Source: JAADHX01 sp964569385
GTDB lineage: Bacteria; Actinomycetota; Acidimicrobiia; Acidimicrobiales; Poriferisodalaceae
Length of the DNA: 64,000 bases
Direction of reading: 5' to 3'
Assembly: GCA_964569385.1 (NCBI GenBank)
Contig: CAZMUM010000013.1
Location: 1-64,000 of the forward strand
This document shows, piece after piece, positions 34,656 through 43,284 of the stretch; the stretch's first letter is position 1, and every line of letters begins with the position of its first letter. The notes under the pieces are model-generated. The model saw nothing but the letters and a program-made list of their open reading frames with translations, did not search any database and was not told the origin of the DNA. Made by a program: the position numbers and the translations under genes.

Positions 34656-34740
34656 TGGTCAAAGAGACCAGGCATCGCTGCTCAATAGAGCTGTGACTCG
34701 ATAGTCGTGGATGCCTGGCCTGATTCAGAGGCTTTTTGTT
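34656..34740 (+). promoter_or_regulatory. Foldable leader before guaA (candidate attenuator or riboswitch)
   Basis: The 95 bases between the EAL gene and guaA can fold. A 9-bp stem CCAGGCATC (34668-34676) pairs with GATGCCTGG (34710-34718) and encloses two 4-bp hairpins (34680-34683/34688-34691 and 34695-34698/34703-34706), a three-way-junction shape. Its 5' arm can also pair as TGGTC-AAAGA-GACCA (34656-34670). Its last G can join GCCT...AGGC (34718-34721/34729-34732), followed at once by TTTTTGTT and covering the AGAGG ribosome-binding site (34727-34731). These folds are mutually exclusive. It does not match the purine riboswitch core I know. Confidence 0.35.
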
Positions 34741-36288
34741 ATGGCCGGGTCGACATCTAATAGAGCAGTTCTGGTTGTCGATTTCGGCGCCCAATACGCA
34801 CAACTCATAGCGAGGCGCGTCCGCGAAGCGAATGTGTACTCCGAGATCGTGCCGCACGATCTAAGCGCGGCCGAGTTCGCGGCGCGGAACCCTGCCGGGA
34901 TTATCTTGAGCGGCGGTCCGAAGTCGGTTCATGTCGAAGGCGCGCCCAAGCTAGATCCAGAGGTGTTCGATCTCGAAGTTCCCATTCTGGGTATCTGCTA
35001 TGGCGCGCAACTTGTGGCTCAGCAGTTGGGTGGTGTCGTCGATCGAAATGGCCAGGCCGAGTACGGCCGAACTCAGCTGACGCGTCTAGGAGACTCGGCG
35101 TTGTTCGACTCAGACGCTCCAGTCGAGCAGCCGGTCTGGATGAGTCATTTCGACGCCGTTGTCGAGCCACCTCCCGGTTTCATTGTCACCGCGCGAACCA
35201 ACGATGCTCCCGTTGCAGTGCTCGAGAACTTAGAACGCCGAATTTTCGGGGTGCAATTTCATCCTGAGGTTGTGCATTCTCCATATGGGCAGCGGCTTCT
35301 CGAGCGTTTTCTGCGCGGCGCGTGCGAGCTTGGCCCCGATTGGAATACCGCCGACATCATCGAAGAATCGGTAAGGGCAATCAAACAACAGGTTGGATCC
35401 GATCGGGCCATTTGTGGCTTGTCGGGCGGAGTTGATTCTGCCGTTGCCGCTGCCCTTGTCCATCGGGCCATCGGCGGCCAGCTGACATGTGTCTTTGTCG
35501 ACACCGGCCTGATGCGAGCCGGCGAAGGCGAACAAGTGGTCGAGACGTTCAGGAGGCACCAAGGCATCGAGCTGATTCATGTGCAGGCTGCCGACGAGTT
35601 CTTCGGGGCCCTTAAGGGCGTGGTCGACCCCGAGGACAAACGAAAGGCAATTGGTGAGAAGTTCATTCGCGTCTTCGAGAAGGCCTCAGCTGGTATCGAG
35701 GATGCCCGGTTTCTGGTTCAAGGGACGCTGTACCCCGACGTCATCGAGAGCGGAACCAAGAACGCGGCCAAGATCAAGAGTCATCACAACGTGGGTGGTT
35801 TGCCAGACGACATCGAGTTCGAGCTAGTCGAGCCGCTGAGGCAGTTGTTCAAGGACGAGGTTCGTGCTGTTGGTTCCCAGCTCGGTTTGCCAGACGAAAT
35901 CGTTCAGCGCCAGCCATTTCCGGGACCAGGCCTTGGGGTTCGGATTCTCGGCGAGGTCACTCCCGACAAGGTCGAAATCCTTCAGAACGCCGATGTCATT
36001 GTTAGGGCCGAACTTGCTGATGCGGGCCTAGAGGCCGACATCTGGCAATCTTTCGCGGTGCTCGCCGATATCCGATCTGTTGGGGTGATGGGCGACGAGC
36101 GGACCTACGAGCGGCCGATCATTGTTCGTGCTGTGACCAGCGAAGACGCGATGACCGCCGATTGGGCTCGTATTCCTCATGAGGTGCTGGCAACCATTTC
36201 GAATCGGATCATTAACGAAGTCGACGGTATCAACCGCGTTGTGTATGACATCACGTCGAAGCCTCCTGGCACCATCGAGTGGGAATAG
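34741..36288 (+). CDS. guaA: GMP synthase (glutamine-hydrolysing)
   Basis: GuaA converts XMP to GMP with glutamine and ATP. The class I amidotransferase part has GICYGAQ (nucleophile Cys) and FHPEVVHS (His/Glu). The ATP-pyrophosphatase part has CGLSGGVDSAVAAALVH, and the dimerisation domain RQPFPGPGLGVRILGE and the terminal TSKPPGTIEWE. The ATG at 34741 is 9 bases after AGAGG; an upstream ATG at 34711 lies inside a stem and would add 10 odd residues. Length from 34741 is 515 aa. Confidence 0.97.
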   Translation: MAGSTSNRAVLVVDFGAQYAQLIARRVREANVYSEIVPHDLSAAEFAARNPAGIILSGGPKSVHVEGAPKLDPEVFDLEVPILGICYGAQLVAQQLGGVVDRNGQAEYGRTQLTRLGDSALFDSDAPVEQPVWMSHFDAVVEPPPGFIVTARTNDAPVAVLENLERRIFGVQFHPEVVHSPYGQRLLERFLRGACELGPDWNTADIIEESVRAIKQQVGSDRAICGLSGGVDSAVAAALVHRAIGGQLTCVFVDTGLMRAGEGEQVVETFRRHQGIELIHVQAADEFFGALKGVVDPEDKRKAIGEKFIRVFEKASAGIEDARFLVQGTLYPDVIESGTKNAAKIKSHHNVGGLPDDIEFELVEPLRQLFKDEVRAVGSQLGLPDEIVQRQPFPGPGLGVRILGEVTPDKVEILQNADVIVRAELADAGLEADIWQSFAVLADIRSVGVMGDERTYERPIIVRAVTSEDAMTADWARIPHEVLATISNRIINEVDGINRVVYDITSKPPGTIEWE

Positions 36289-36299
36289 GACTGCCATCA

Positions 36300-37451
36300 A
36301 TGACTGAGTTCCCCGCTGGGTTCAGGGCTATGACGGGCTCGATCGGCATTGCCGACGATCGGCCAGACGTCTTGATTGTCGCCGCCGATGAGGTCGTGCC
36401 GACAGCTGGTCTTTACACCAAGAGTCGCTTTGCTGGGCCGAGCGTCGTGGTCTCTAGGCGACACGGTTCAAACAAGTTGGCCCGAGCAGTAGTGGTCGTG
36501 GCCAGGAACGCCAACGTTGCTAATGGCCCCGACGGAGACGCCCACGCCCAGGCGTTAGTTGTCCGAACCGCCGAATTGGTTGGATGCAAGCCAGAAGATG
36601 TTTTGGTGGCCGCCACAGGGGTGATTGGTCACCGGTTGCCCATGGACAGGATCCATCGTTGGTTCGACCGCACCACCTGGGTCGACGCCGTCGCAGCTGC
36701 TATCGAGGCTGCCTCGGCCATCATGACTACCGATACGGCACCGAAGGTTGTCGTGGCCACCGCGGGCCAGGCCACGGTTGTTGGAATTGCCAAAGGTATT
36801 GGCATGATCGAACCAGACATGGCCACGATGATTTCGATCATTACCACTGACGCTGCGGTCGAACCCGACGAGCTCGACAGAATGTGGCGGCGTGTGGTCG
36901 ATCGCTCCTTTAACGCCGTCAGCGTCGATACCGATACCTCAACCAGCGACACTGCGATCGTGATGGCATCGGGCCGGGCTGGCGCTGTTGGCGCTGCCGA
37001 ACTCGAGCGAGCCCTGTTCGAGGTGGCATTGGGGCTCACCAAGATGATTGCTAGCGACGGAGAAGGCGCCGAGACCCTGATCGAGGTTCGCGTCGATGGC
37101 GCTCGCGACGATGCCCAGGCTCGGCGGGTGGCTAAGTCGATCGTGAATTCGCCGCTGGTCAAGACCGCTGTTCATGGTGCCGACCCCAACTGGGGCCGAG
37201 TTGCGATGGCCATCGGAAAATGTTCAGCCGACACCGACATCGAACCAGACCGCACAACGATCCGTTTTGGACTCGATGAGGTGTATCCGCAACTGCTCGG
37301 CGAAACTGCGCTGGCTGGATTGTCGTCCTACCTCGGCGGCGATGAGGTTCTGATTCATGTGAGCCTTGGTATCGCTGCCGGCACGTTTACCGCCTACGGC
37401 TGTGACCTGACCGATGGTTACATAAGGCTAAACGCCGACTACACCACGTAA
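36300..37451 (+). CDS. argJ: Bifunctional glutamate N-acetyltransferase / N-acetylglutamate synthase
   Basis: ArgJ recycles the acetyl group in arginine synthesis. The autocleavage/nucleophile region is KGIGMIEPDMATMISIITTD (Thr of MAT, near residue 180), and MTTDTAPKVV is conserved before it. The C-terminal DPNWGRVAMAIGK is typical. The ATG at 36300 is preferred (383 aa); a GTG at 36279 overlaps guaA. It is isolated from other arg genes, which is unusual but known. Confidence 0.95.
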   Translation: MTEFPAGFRAMTGSIGIADDRPDVLIVAADEVVPTAGLYTKSRFAGPSVVVSRRHGSNKLARAVVVVARNANVANGPDGDAHAQALVVRTAELVGCKPEDVLVAATGVIGHRLPMDRIHRWFDRTTWVDAVAAAIEAASAIMTTDTAPKVVVATAGQATVVGIAKGIGMIEPDMATMISIITTDAAVEPDELDRMWRRVVDRSFNAVSVDTDTSTSDTAIVMASGRAGAVGAAELERALFEVALGLTKMIASDGEGAETLIEVRVDGARDDAQARRVAKSIVNSPLVKTAVHGADPNWGRVAMAIGKCSADTDIEPDRTTIRFGLDEVYPQLLGETALAGLSSYLGGDEVLIHVSLGIAAGTFTAYGCDLTDGYIRLNADYTT

Positions 37452-37524
37452 CACTGCGAATTGCGTCAACCCGGCATCCAGTCTCAAGCGCGCTCGACCC
37501 CTGAGCCTGGAGCATGGCACGCTA

Positions 37525-38184
37525 GTGGCCATGACGAGCCAGGTTGTTCCGCCGCGGCCGCGCCTTCGCGGGGTCTCACACCGTGCTGCGTTCATAGCTG
37601 CGCTAACGCTCATGCCGATCATGATTGTTTCGGCGCCGCGGGTGGGGCCACGGTTCGTGATTGCTATCTATTGCGCCTCCACCGTCGGCCTATTCGGAAT
37701 CTCGGCCTTGTATCACCGGGTTCAGTGGGGATCGACGGGCTACGCAGTGATGCGTCGGCTCGATCATTCGATGATATTTCTAGCCATCGCGGGCACCTAC
37801 ACTCCGATTGCGATCTTCACATTGGAGCCTTTCGAACGAAACGTGCTGCTCTCGGTCGTGTGGATAGGCAGTGCGGCTGGTATCACCATCAGGTTGTTCT
37901 TCCACGATCTTCCGTACCCGGTCATTGCCGCGCCATATGTGCTGGTTGGGTGGGCCGCCATCTTTTTCATCGACGACATTTGGCGAGCTCTCGGAGTGGC
38001 GGGGTTCACCTTGATACTGACGGGCGGTGCGCTGTACACGATCGGTGCGGTGGTCTACGCGCTGCGTCGGCCCGACCCGTGGCCCAAAGTTTTCGGGTAC
38101 CACGAGATCTTTCATCTGTTCGTTGTTGCCGCGGCCGCGACCCACTATGTGGCCATCGCGTTCTTTGCCCTTCCGCGAGCTTGA
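37525..38184 (+). CDS. Hemolysin III / TrhA family membrane protein
   Basis: A 219-aa seven-helix membrane protein of the PAQR-related hemolysin III family. Conserved parts are RGVSHRAAF at the N-terminus, SALYHRVQW, RLDHSMIFLAIAGTYTP (helix with His/Asp) and GYHEIFHLFVVAAAATHYVA with the terminal His pair, likely a metal site. In other bacteria the family affects membrane homeostasis, despite its name. Start GTG 37525 or ATG 37531. Confidence 0.92.
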   Translation: MAMTSQVVPPRPRLRGVSHRAAFIAALTLMPIMIVSAPRVGPRFVIAIYCASTVGLFGISALYHRVQWGSTGYAVMRRLDHSMIFLAIAGTYTPIAIFTLEPFERNVLLSVVWIGSAAGITIRLFFHDLPYPVIAAPYVLVGWAAIFFIDDIWRALGVAGFTLILTGGALYTIGAVVYALRRPDPWPKVFGYHEIFHLFVVAAAATHYVAIAFFALPRA

Positions 38185-38191
38185 ACCCAGA

Positions 38192-39121
38192 TCAGCTACT
38201 TCGTAACGCTTCAACTACTGGCGCGAACTCATGCATTTCGGTGGCGTTGATAGTGACGTAGGAAATCGACCACCGGTCGCGGCGGCGGTACAGATGATCC
38301 ACGATGGCCGCCACTGGACCAACCAGAACGTGAGGGCTCTCGAGCGCAGTTTCGTGATCGAACCCGAGTCGTTCGGCGCCAGCGGTGGCGACGTTGAGAT
38401 CTTCATTTACTGCGCAATGGTGAACTCGAGCCTGGATTTCGAGCGAATCCCAACGATCGCCGGCGGCGTCTTGAATCCATTGGAGTTTGGTGTCGGTTCT
38501 GGATGCCGTTCCGTCGACACCGACGGAACTGTCGAAGGCGCCAACGTTTAGGTTGAAGTTGATCCCGACGATGTCGGCCGAACGAGCGGCAATGGACAGC
38601 ATGCGCTTTCCTCCTCCACCGAGAAAGAGCGGTGGAGGCAACTGCACAGGTTGAGGTGACAGTTGGTAGGCCGCAGTGGAGTAGTGCGTTCCGCGGTGTT
38701 CGACCGTTCTACCCGATAGCAGCCCGGTTGTGAGTTCGACTGCCTCACAAAGCCGGTCGAGTCGAACGCCAGGCCGGTCGTACTGCAAGGCCATGGTTTC
38801 GTAGTCGTCGAGCATCCAGCCCGCGCCGAGGCCGTATTCGAGGCGACCGTCGGAGAGGAGGTCGATTGTGGCGAGTTCCTTGGCCAACATGACGGGATGC
38901 CTGAAATCGTTGCAATAAACCATCGACCCGATACGCAACGTGGTCGTGGCCGCCGCGGCGGCTGCGAGCGCAGGGCCGATCGCCATGGGGCCGTCCATGT
39001 GGTCGGGGATCGTCAAGCAGTCATAACCAAGATCTTCGGCTGTTTTCGACAACTCGTTCCACTGTTTACTTGACGTTGGTGGGCTGGCCTGAATTCCGAA
39101 TCGGAACGGACTATTCGACAT
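38192..39121 (-). CDS. LLM-class flavin/F420-dependent oxidoreductase
   Basis: A 309-aa luciferase-like TIM-barrel protein. FRFGIQASPPTSSKQW, the DHMDGPMAIGPALAAAAAAT segment, RIGSMVYCNDFRHPVMLAKE and SDGRLEYGLGAGWMLDDYE match F420-dependent actinobacterial members (TIGR03621-like). The substrate is unknown. Upstream on the same strand, 66 bases away, is the end of the cNMP-GNAT gene, so they may be co-transcribed. Confidence 0.9.
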   Translation of the reverse strand: MSNSPFRFGIQASPPTSSKQWNELSKTAEDLGYDCLTIPDHMDGPMAIGPALAAAAAATTTLRIGSMVYCNDFRHPVMLAKELATIDLLSDGRLEYGLGAGWMLDDYETMALQYDRPGVRLDRLCEAVELTTGLLSGRTVEHRGTHYSTAAYQLSPQPVQLPPPLFLGGGGKRMLSIAARSADIVGINFNLNVGAFDSSVGVDGTASRTDTKLQWIQDAAGDRWDSLEIQARVHHCAVNEDLNVATAGAERLGFDHETALESPHVLVGPVAAIVDHLYRRRDRWSISYVTINATEMHEFAPVVEALRSS

Positions 39122-39187
39122 GGACTGTGAGCCTAAACGGGCCCGAACCGCGCCCGGGACGAAAGTAGGATGCTCGATGATCCGGTG

Positions 39188-40141
39188 TCAGGCCAATGCG
39201 AGCGACGCGGCCAAGGCCAGGTCTTGGGTTGCCGAACCCAAGGCGGCTACGTGTTCTCCGGCGAGTCGACTTGCGACGATGTCGTTGCTTAGAACTGTCC
39301 GAACCACACCTGCGTCGAACCGTTCCCAGGAGGCTCCACACTTGTCGAGTATCGCCCGCATGGCCCTATTGTCAGAGAGCACCAGCGCGACCATTTCCCG
39401 GTAGCCAATGGAAGCTGCGGCCACGGCGACTGCGCCAACGAGCAGGGTGCCAAGCCCCAGTCCTCTGGCCTCTGGTTGAACGGTTACCGCCAGTTCGACT
39501 TGGTCAGAGTCCTCAGGCACGGCTACGAACCGGCCGATCCCGAGCCCGACGTCTGGGCTGTCGACTCGCGCTGCTATCCAAGCAAACTGACTAACGAAGT
39601 CGATGTCGAGCAACTGTTCGATTACTAGCGGCGTTGGTCTCGTCGGTGTAAAGAAACGGGTCTGAAGGGTTTCGACAGACGCACCATCGAGGGCATCGAG
39701 GTAAGCAGCACGATCTGACGGAAGCATCGGCCTAATGATCATGTCGACGTCGTCGCGCCCGCGAAGCACAACCGGTTGAATTGCCTCAGCTAGTCGCCGG
39801 GTCGCGGTGCGCCCGAGGTGGTCCCTAACGACGTCGTGATCGAGGGCCGTAGTGAAACAAGTGAGGTCGCCATGCCAGGTGCGGACGCGGGTGGTCGCCA
39901 CCGCCGTGTGAGTGCGAGGTGACCGCGTAAGAAGGCCGAGTTCTCCGATCAACCCGTATTGGCCCACACTCGCCACGACCTTGCGGTTGTCTTCGACTAT
40001 GTCGACGTTTCCTTCGATCACTACGAAGAACCCTGAACCAACATCACCGCGCGTTGTGAGTTGTTCTCCGATCTCGTGGCGACGTTCCGAGACGCCGCAA
40101 TGACGAATGATTCTGACCCACTCAGGCGTGGTGTTTGGCAT
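39188..40141 (-). CDS. Cyclic-nucleotide-binding/GNAT fusion, Pat-like protein lysine acetyltransferase
   Basis: 317 aa from the ATG at 40141 (a GTG at 40156 is also possible). Residues about 1-130 form a cNMP-binding domain: GSGFFVVIEGNVDIV, then GLIGELGLLTRSPRTHTAVA, where the Glu and Arg fit the phosphate-binding cassette. Residues about 140-317 are a GNAT domain (ELAVTVQPEARGLGLGTLLVGA). This layout matches mycobacterial Pat (Rv0998/MSMEG_5458), a cAMP-stimulated protein lysine acetyltransferase. Target proteins cannot be read from the window. Confidence 0.88.
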   Translation of the reverse strand: MPNTTPEWVRIIRHCGVSERRHEIGEQLTTRGDVGSGFFVVIEGNVDIVEDNRKVVASVGQYGLIGELGLLTRSPRTHTAVATTRVRTWHGDLTCFTTALDHDVVRDHLGRTATRRLAEAIQPVVLRGRDDVDMIIRPMLPSDRAAYLDALDGASVETLQTRFFTPTRPTPLVIEQLLDIDFVSQFAWIAARVDSPDVGLGIGRFVAVPEDSDQVELAVTVQPEARGLGLGTLLVGAVAVAAASIGYREMVALVLSDNRAMRAILDKCGASWERFDAGVVRTVLSNDIVASRLAGEHVAALGSATQDLALAASLALA

Positions 40142-40178
40142 GGGGTCTGGTTCCACGAGCTACAACTTACTTGGGTTC

Positions 40179-40340
40179 GGGTCGGAGCCTGAGTGGCGCA
40201 GGCGACCAGAGGGGTCGGAGCCTGAGTGGCGCAGGCGACCAGAGGGGTCGGAGCCTGAGTGGCGCAGGCGACCAGAGGGGTCGGAGCCTGGGTGGCGCAG
40301 GCGATAAGGCGATCAGGGGGATCGGAGCCTGGGTGGCGCA
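40179..40340 (+). repeat. 33-bp minisatellite array, locus 2 (between the Pat-like gene and pcrA)
   Basis: Three identical 33-bp units at 40179-40211, 40212-40244 and 40245-40277, then two degenerate ones (from 40278 and about 40318; CCTGGG replaces CCTGAG and a short insertion occurs). The unit shares 30 of 33 bases with locus 1, differing only in CCAGAGGGGT versus TCAGAAGGAT. It lies between divergent gene starts, 37 bases before the Pat-like ATG and about 55 before pcrA, so it must influence or contain their promoters. Confidence 0.95.
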
Positions 40341-40348
40341 CCCCCTGA
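40313..40348 (+). other. 8-bp inverted repeat around the last minisatellite unit
   Basis: TCAGGGGG (40313-40320) and CCCCCTGA (40341-40348) flank a 20-base loop that is the last degenerate unit. With the pcrA start 49 bases on and no T-run, it is not a normal terminator. It may be an operator, a cap of the array, or a relic of how the array arose. Confidence 0.55.
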
Positions 40349-40396
40349 GTAACCTCGGCCGCACATGACTCAAAGCCATCGCGACGGATCAAGAAC

Positions 40397-42682
40397 ATGA
40401 GCAGTCCGCAAAGCAAACACCTCGACGGACTTAACCCTGCTCAATACGACGCGGTTCTTCACGAGAAGGGCCCTTTGCTTGTTGTGGCCGGAGCGGGTTC
40501 AGGCAAGACCCGCGTACTTACTCATCGCATCGCCCATCTCATCGATCACGGCGTGTCACCGTTCGAGATTCTGGCCATTACCTTCACCAACAAGGCCGCC
40601 GACGAAATGCGCACCAGGGTCGGCGAGCTTGTGGGGCCGGTCGCCGAACGAATGTGGGTATCGACATTCCATTCGGCGTGTGTTCGCATTCTGCGCCGCG
40701 ACGCCGCGGTGCTTGGTTACCCGTCAGCGTTCAGTATCTACGATCAGGCCGATGCCGTCAGGCTCACTGGCTATGTGGTGCGCGATCTTGGTCTCGACTC
40801 GAAGAAGTTCCCACCCCGCACGATTCACGGTCATATCTCGACAGCTAAGAACGAACTGTTGTCGGCTACCGAATACAGCGACCAGGCATCCACCATCTTC
40901 GAGCGCAAGATCGGCGACGTGTTTGTCGAATACCAGGACCGTCTTCGCAAATCTGGGGCCATGGATTTCGACGACCTGCTGACGGTAACGGTCGAACTGT
41001 TCCGAGCGGCCCCAGACGTACTCGACCACTATCAGAGCCGCTTCAAACACGTGATGGTCGACGAGTACCAAGACACCAACCGAGCCCAGAACGAAATCGT
41101 TCTGATGTTAGGTGCCGGCCACCGCAATATTTGTGTTGTCGGCGACAGTGATCAGTCGATCTACCGGTTTCGCGGCGCCGACATTCGCAACATCCTCGAG
41201 TTCGAGAATGCGTTTCCAGACACCACGGTTGTGGTCCTCGACCAGAACTACCGCTCGTCGCAGAAGATCCTCGACGCGGCGAACGCCGTTATTGCTCGCA
41301 ACTCCAGCCGTAGGCCAAAGGATCTGTGGACCGATCAACGAGGCGGCGCCCAGATCGTTCGTTTCCAGGGAGACGACGAGGCCGACGAGGCTGCTTGGGT
41401 GGCGAGCGAAATTGCCAGGCTCCACGACGGTGGCGACGTTCGCTGGAACGACATCGCCGTGTTCTACCGCACCAACGCTCAGAGCCGCGTCCTCGAAGAA
41501 CACATGGTCAAGCTCGGTTTGCCGTACAAGGTTGTTGGCGGTACTCGCTTCTATGACCGGCGCGAAATCAAAGATGCCCTTGGGTACATGCGAGCCGTTG
41601 TTAACCCCGCCGACGAGGTATCGGTCAAACGCGTCCTCAACACCCCCAAACGAGGCGTAGGCGACGGCAGCGTCGCGAAGGTCGATGCTTCGGCGGCATC
41701 TAAGGGCATCACCTTCATGGAGGCTCTTAACGAGTGGGGCGAAACCGGCGTTAGCGGTCGGGCCGGCCGTGGCATCGATCACTTCATCGAGTTGATGGCA
41801 GGTTTGACCGAGGCGGTGTCCGAGGGCCCGGCAGTGGTGCTGAAACAGGCCCTAGAACGCTCCGGCTACATCGAAGAGTTGAGGGCCGAACGTTCTATCG
41901 AGTCCGAAGGCCGTTTGGAGAACCTCGCCGAACTGGTCGGTTCGGCCCAAGGCCACGAAAGCGTCGAGGCGTTCCTTGAGCAAGTCTCATTGGTCGCCGA
42001 TACCGATGCTCTCGACGGCGACGAATCTCAGGTGGTGCTGATGACCCTGCACTCGGCCAAAGGTCTCGAGTTTCCGATCGTTTTCATAATGGGCCTCGAA
42101 GACGGCGTGTTTCCGCACCTGCGTTCCTTGGGAGAACCAGACGAGCTCGAGGAAGAACGGCGCCTGTGCTATGTCGGCATTACTCGGGCCCGCGAGCAGC
42201 TTTACCTCACCAATGCGTGGAGTCGGACGATCTTTGGCTCAACTCAGTACAACCCCCCGAGCCGCTTTTTCGACGAGATCCCGGCCGAACTCATCGATGA
42301 CAAGAGTATGGCGCGCGGCCGACGTTCTGGGCGAGCCTCGCTGCGTAGCCTCGACCGACTCGACGACGACTATTCCGCCCCAATCGGAGGGTCAGCGGGC
42401 CGGTCGGTAACGGGGCTGTCAGCGCGCCAGGAAGCTCGCAGGACGAAACGACGAGAAGCCAACCGCGAACGTATTGTCGATCGGGCCATCGACGCCGGCG
42501 CAGATGTTCAGCCAACCGGGCTCAAGATCTCTACCGGCGACGATGTCGTGCATACCAAATACGGCGAAGGCGTCGTGCTCGACATCATTGGCAGCGGCGA
42601 CAACGCCGAAGCGGTAGTTCGATTCCCTGACCTTGGCGAGAAGCGACTGCTACTTGGCTGGGCCCCACTAACGAAGCTCTGA
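40397..42682 (+). CDS. pcrA: UvrD/PcrA-type DNA helicase
   Basis: A 761-aa superfamily 1 helicase. Motif I is VVAGAGSGKTRVLTHRIAHL (about residues 30-49), motif Ia ITFTNKAADEM, motif II VDEYQDTNRAQ, motif III GDSDQSIYRFRGAD, motif IV DQNYRSS, motif V LMTLHSAKGLEFPIVF and motif VI EERRLCYVGITRAREQLYL. The C-terminus (DDVVHTKYGEGVVLDI) is the Tudor-like domain of PcrA that binds RNA polymerase. Roles: DNA repair and transcription-coupled repair. Confidence 0.96.
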   Translation: MSSPQSKHLDGLNPAQYDAVLHEKGPLLVVAGAGSGKTRVLTHRIAHLIDHGVSPFEILAITFTNKAADEMRTRVGELVGPVAERMWVSTFHSACVRILRRDAAVLGYPSAFSIYDQADAVRLTGYVVRDLGLDSKKFPPRTIHGHISTAKNELLSATEYSDQASTIFERKIGDVFVEYQDRLRKSGAMDFDDLLTVTVELFRAAPDVLDHYQSRFKHVMVDEYQDTNRAQNEIVLMLGAGHRNICVVGDSDQSIYRFRGADIRNILEFENAFPDTTVVVLDQNYRSSQKILDAANAVIARNSSRRPKDLWTDQRGGAQIVRFQGDDEADEAAWVASEIARLHDGGDVRWNDIAVFYRTNAQSRVLEEHMVKLGLPYKVVGGTRFYDRREIKDALGYMRAVVNPADEVSVKRVLNTPKRGVGDGSVAKVDASAASKGITFMEALNEWGETGVSGRAGRGIDHFIELMAGLTEAVSEGPAVVLKQALERSGYIEELRAERSIESEGRLENLAELVGSAQGHESVEAFLEQVSLVADTDALDGDESQVVLMTLHSAKGLEFPIVFIMGLEDGVFPHLRSLGEPDELEEERRLCYVGITRAREQLYLTNAWSRTIFGSTQYNPPSRFFDEIPAELIDDKSMARGRRSGRASLRSLDRLDDDYSAPIGGSAGRSVTGLSARQEARRTKRREANRERIVDRAIDAGADVQPTGLKISTGDDVVHTKYGEGVVLDIIGSGDNAEAVVRFPDLGEKRLLLGWAPLTKL

Positions 42683-42704
42683 CACGGCCAGATCGGTCGC
42701 CGGC

Positions 42705-43214
42705 CTACTGATCGGAGTCGGTCTCGGGTTCTCGGTCGGCCGCGTTGATGTCGATCACCAACCGGCCATCAACAAGTTCGACGGGGAAATGGGTGAGGCC
42801 GCCACCTGCTGGGTCGATGATGTTCTCGGGGTCGCAGAGGTCTTCGAATCGATTGTCGTCTGGTTGCCATTGCACGAGACAGCCGGTGTCTGGATGGCGG
42901 GCCAGGAATGCCAGAAACCCGCTTAGATCGTCGTCGCCGACATGAGTTACGTAGATATCGCGCTGGCCGTCGGTGAGGTCGGCGAAGAATACGGGACCAC
43001 CCTGATCGACGCTCTGGAGAATCTGGGCAGCTCGAAGATCTTGAAACCGTTCGTCGCCGAGGTTGGTGTTATCGCGGTCGCGTAGCAGCGTTGCCGAGAG
43101 TGCGAATCCGATGATGAGGATGCCAACAACGACGCCAGCGGCAAGGATCACGCCGCGTTGTTCGCCGGTGAATCTGCTCATGGCCTTGCTGTTCGGCGAG
43201 GGAGTGTCTGTCAC
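42705..43214 (-). CDS. Single-pass membrane protein with degenerate Rieske-like domain
   Basis: 169 aa. Residues about 20-45 (RGVILAAGVVVGILIIGFAL) are one membrane helix; the rest is predicted outside. The C-terminal half (GCLVQWQPDDNRFEDLCD, DPAGGGLTHFPVEL, DGRLVIDI) has the order and spacing of a Rieske iron-sulfur fold, but the two histidine ligands of the CxH...CxxH motif are missing, so it should not carry a cluster. Function unknown. It is transcribed away from sucC. Confidence 0.6.
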   Translation of the reverse strand: MTDTPSPNSKAMSRFTGEQRGVILAAGVVVGILIIGFALSATLLRDRDNTNLGDERFQDLRAAQILQSVDQGGPVFFADLTDGQRDIYVTHVGDDDLSGFLAFLARHPDTGCLVQWQPDDNRFEDLCDPENIIDPAGGGLTHFPVELVDGRLVIDINAADREPETDSDQ

Positions 43215-43284
43215 CCGTCTATTATGTCCGTTCGACTCGTCTGTCCCATGACGTGTCCAGAATCGAGCGATCGGGAGCGATCGA

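Noticed and set aside
34656..34740. Known purine riboswitch before guaA
   Set aside because: The stems are too short and the conserved junction bases and loop-loop pairing of the purine aptamer were not found.
40179..40340. Possible CRISPR array
   Set aside because: The units are contiguous 33-bp copies without unique spacers, and no cas genes are nearby; it is a tandem minisatellite.
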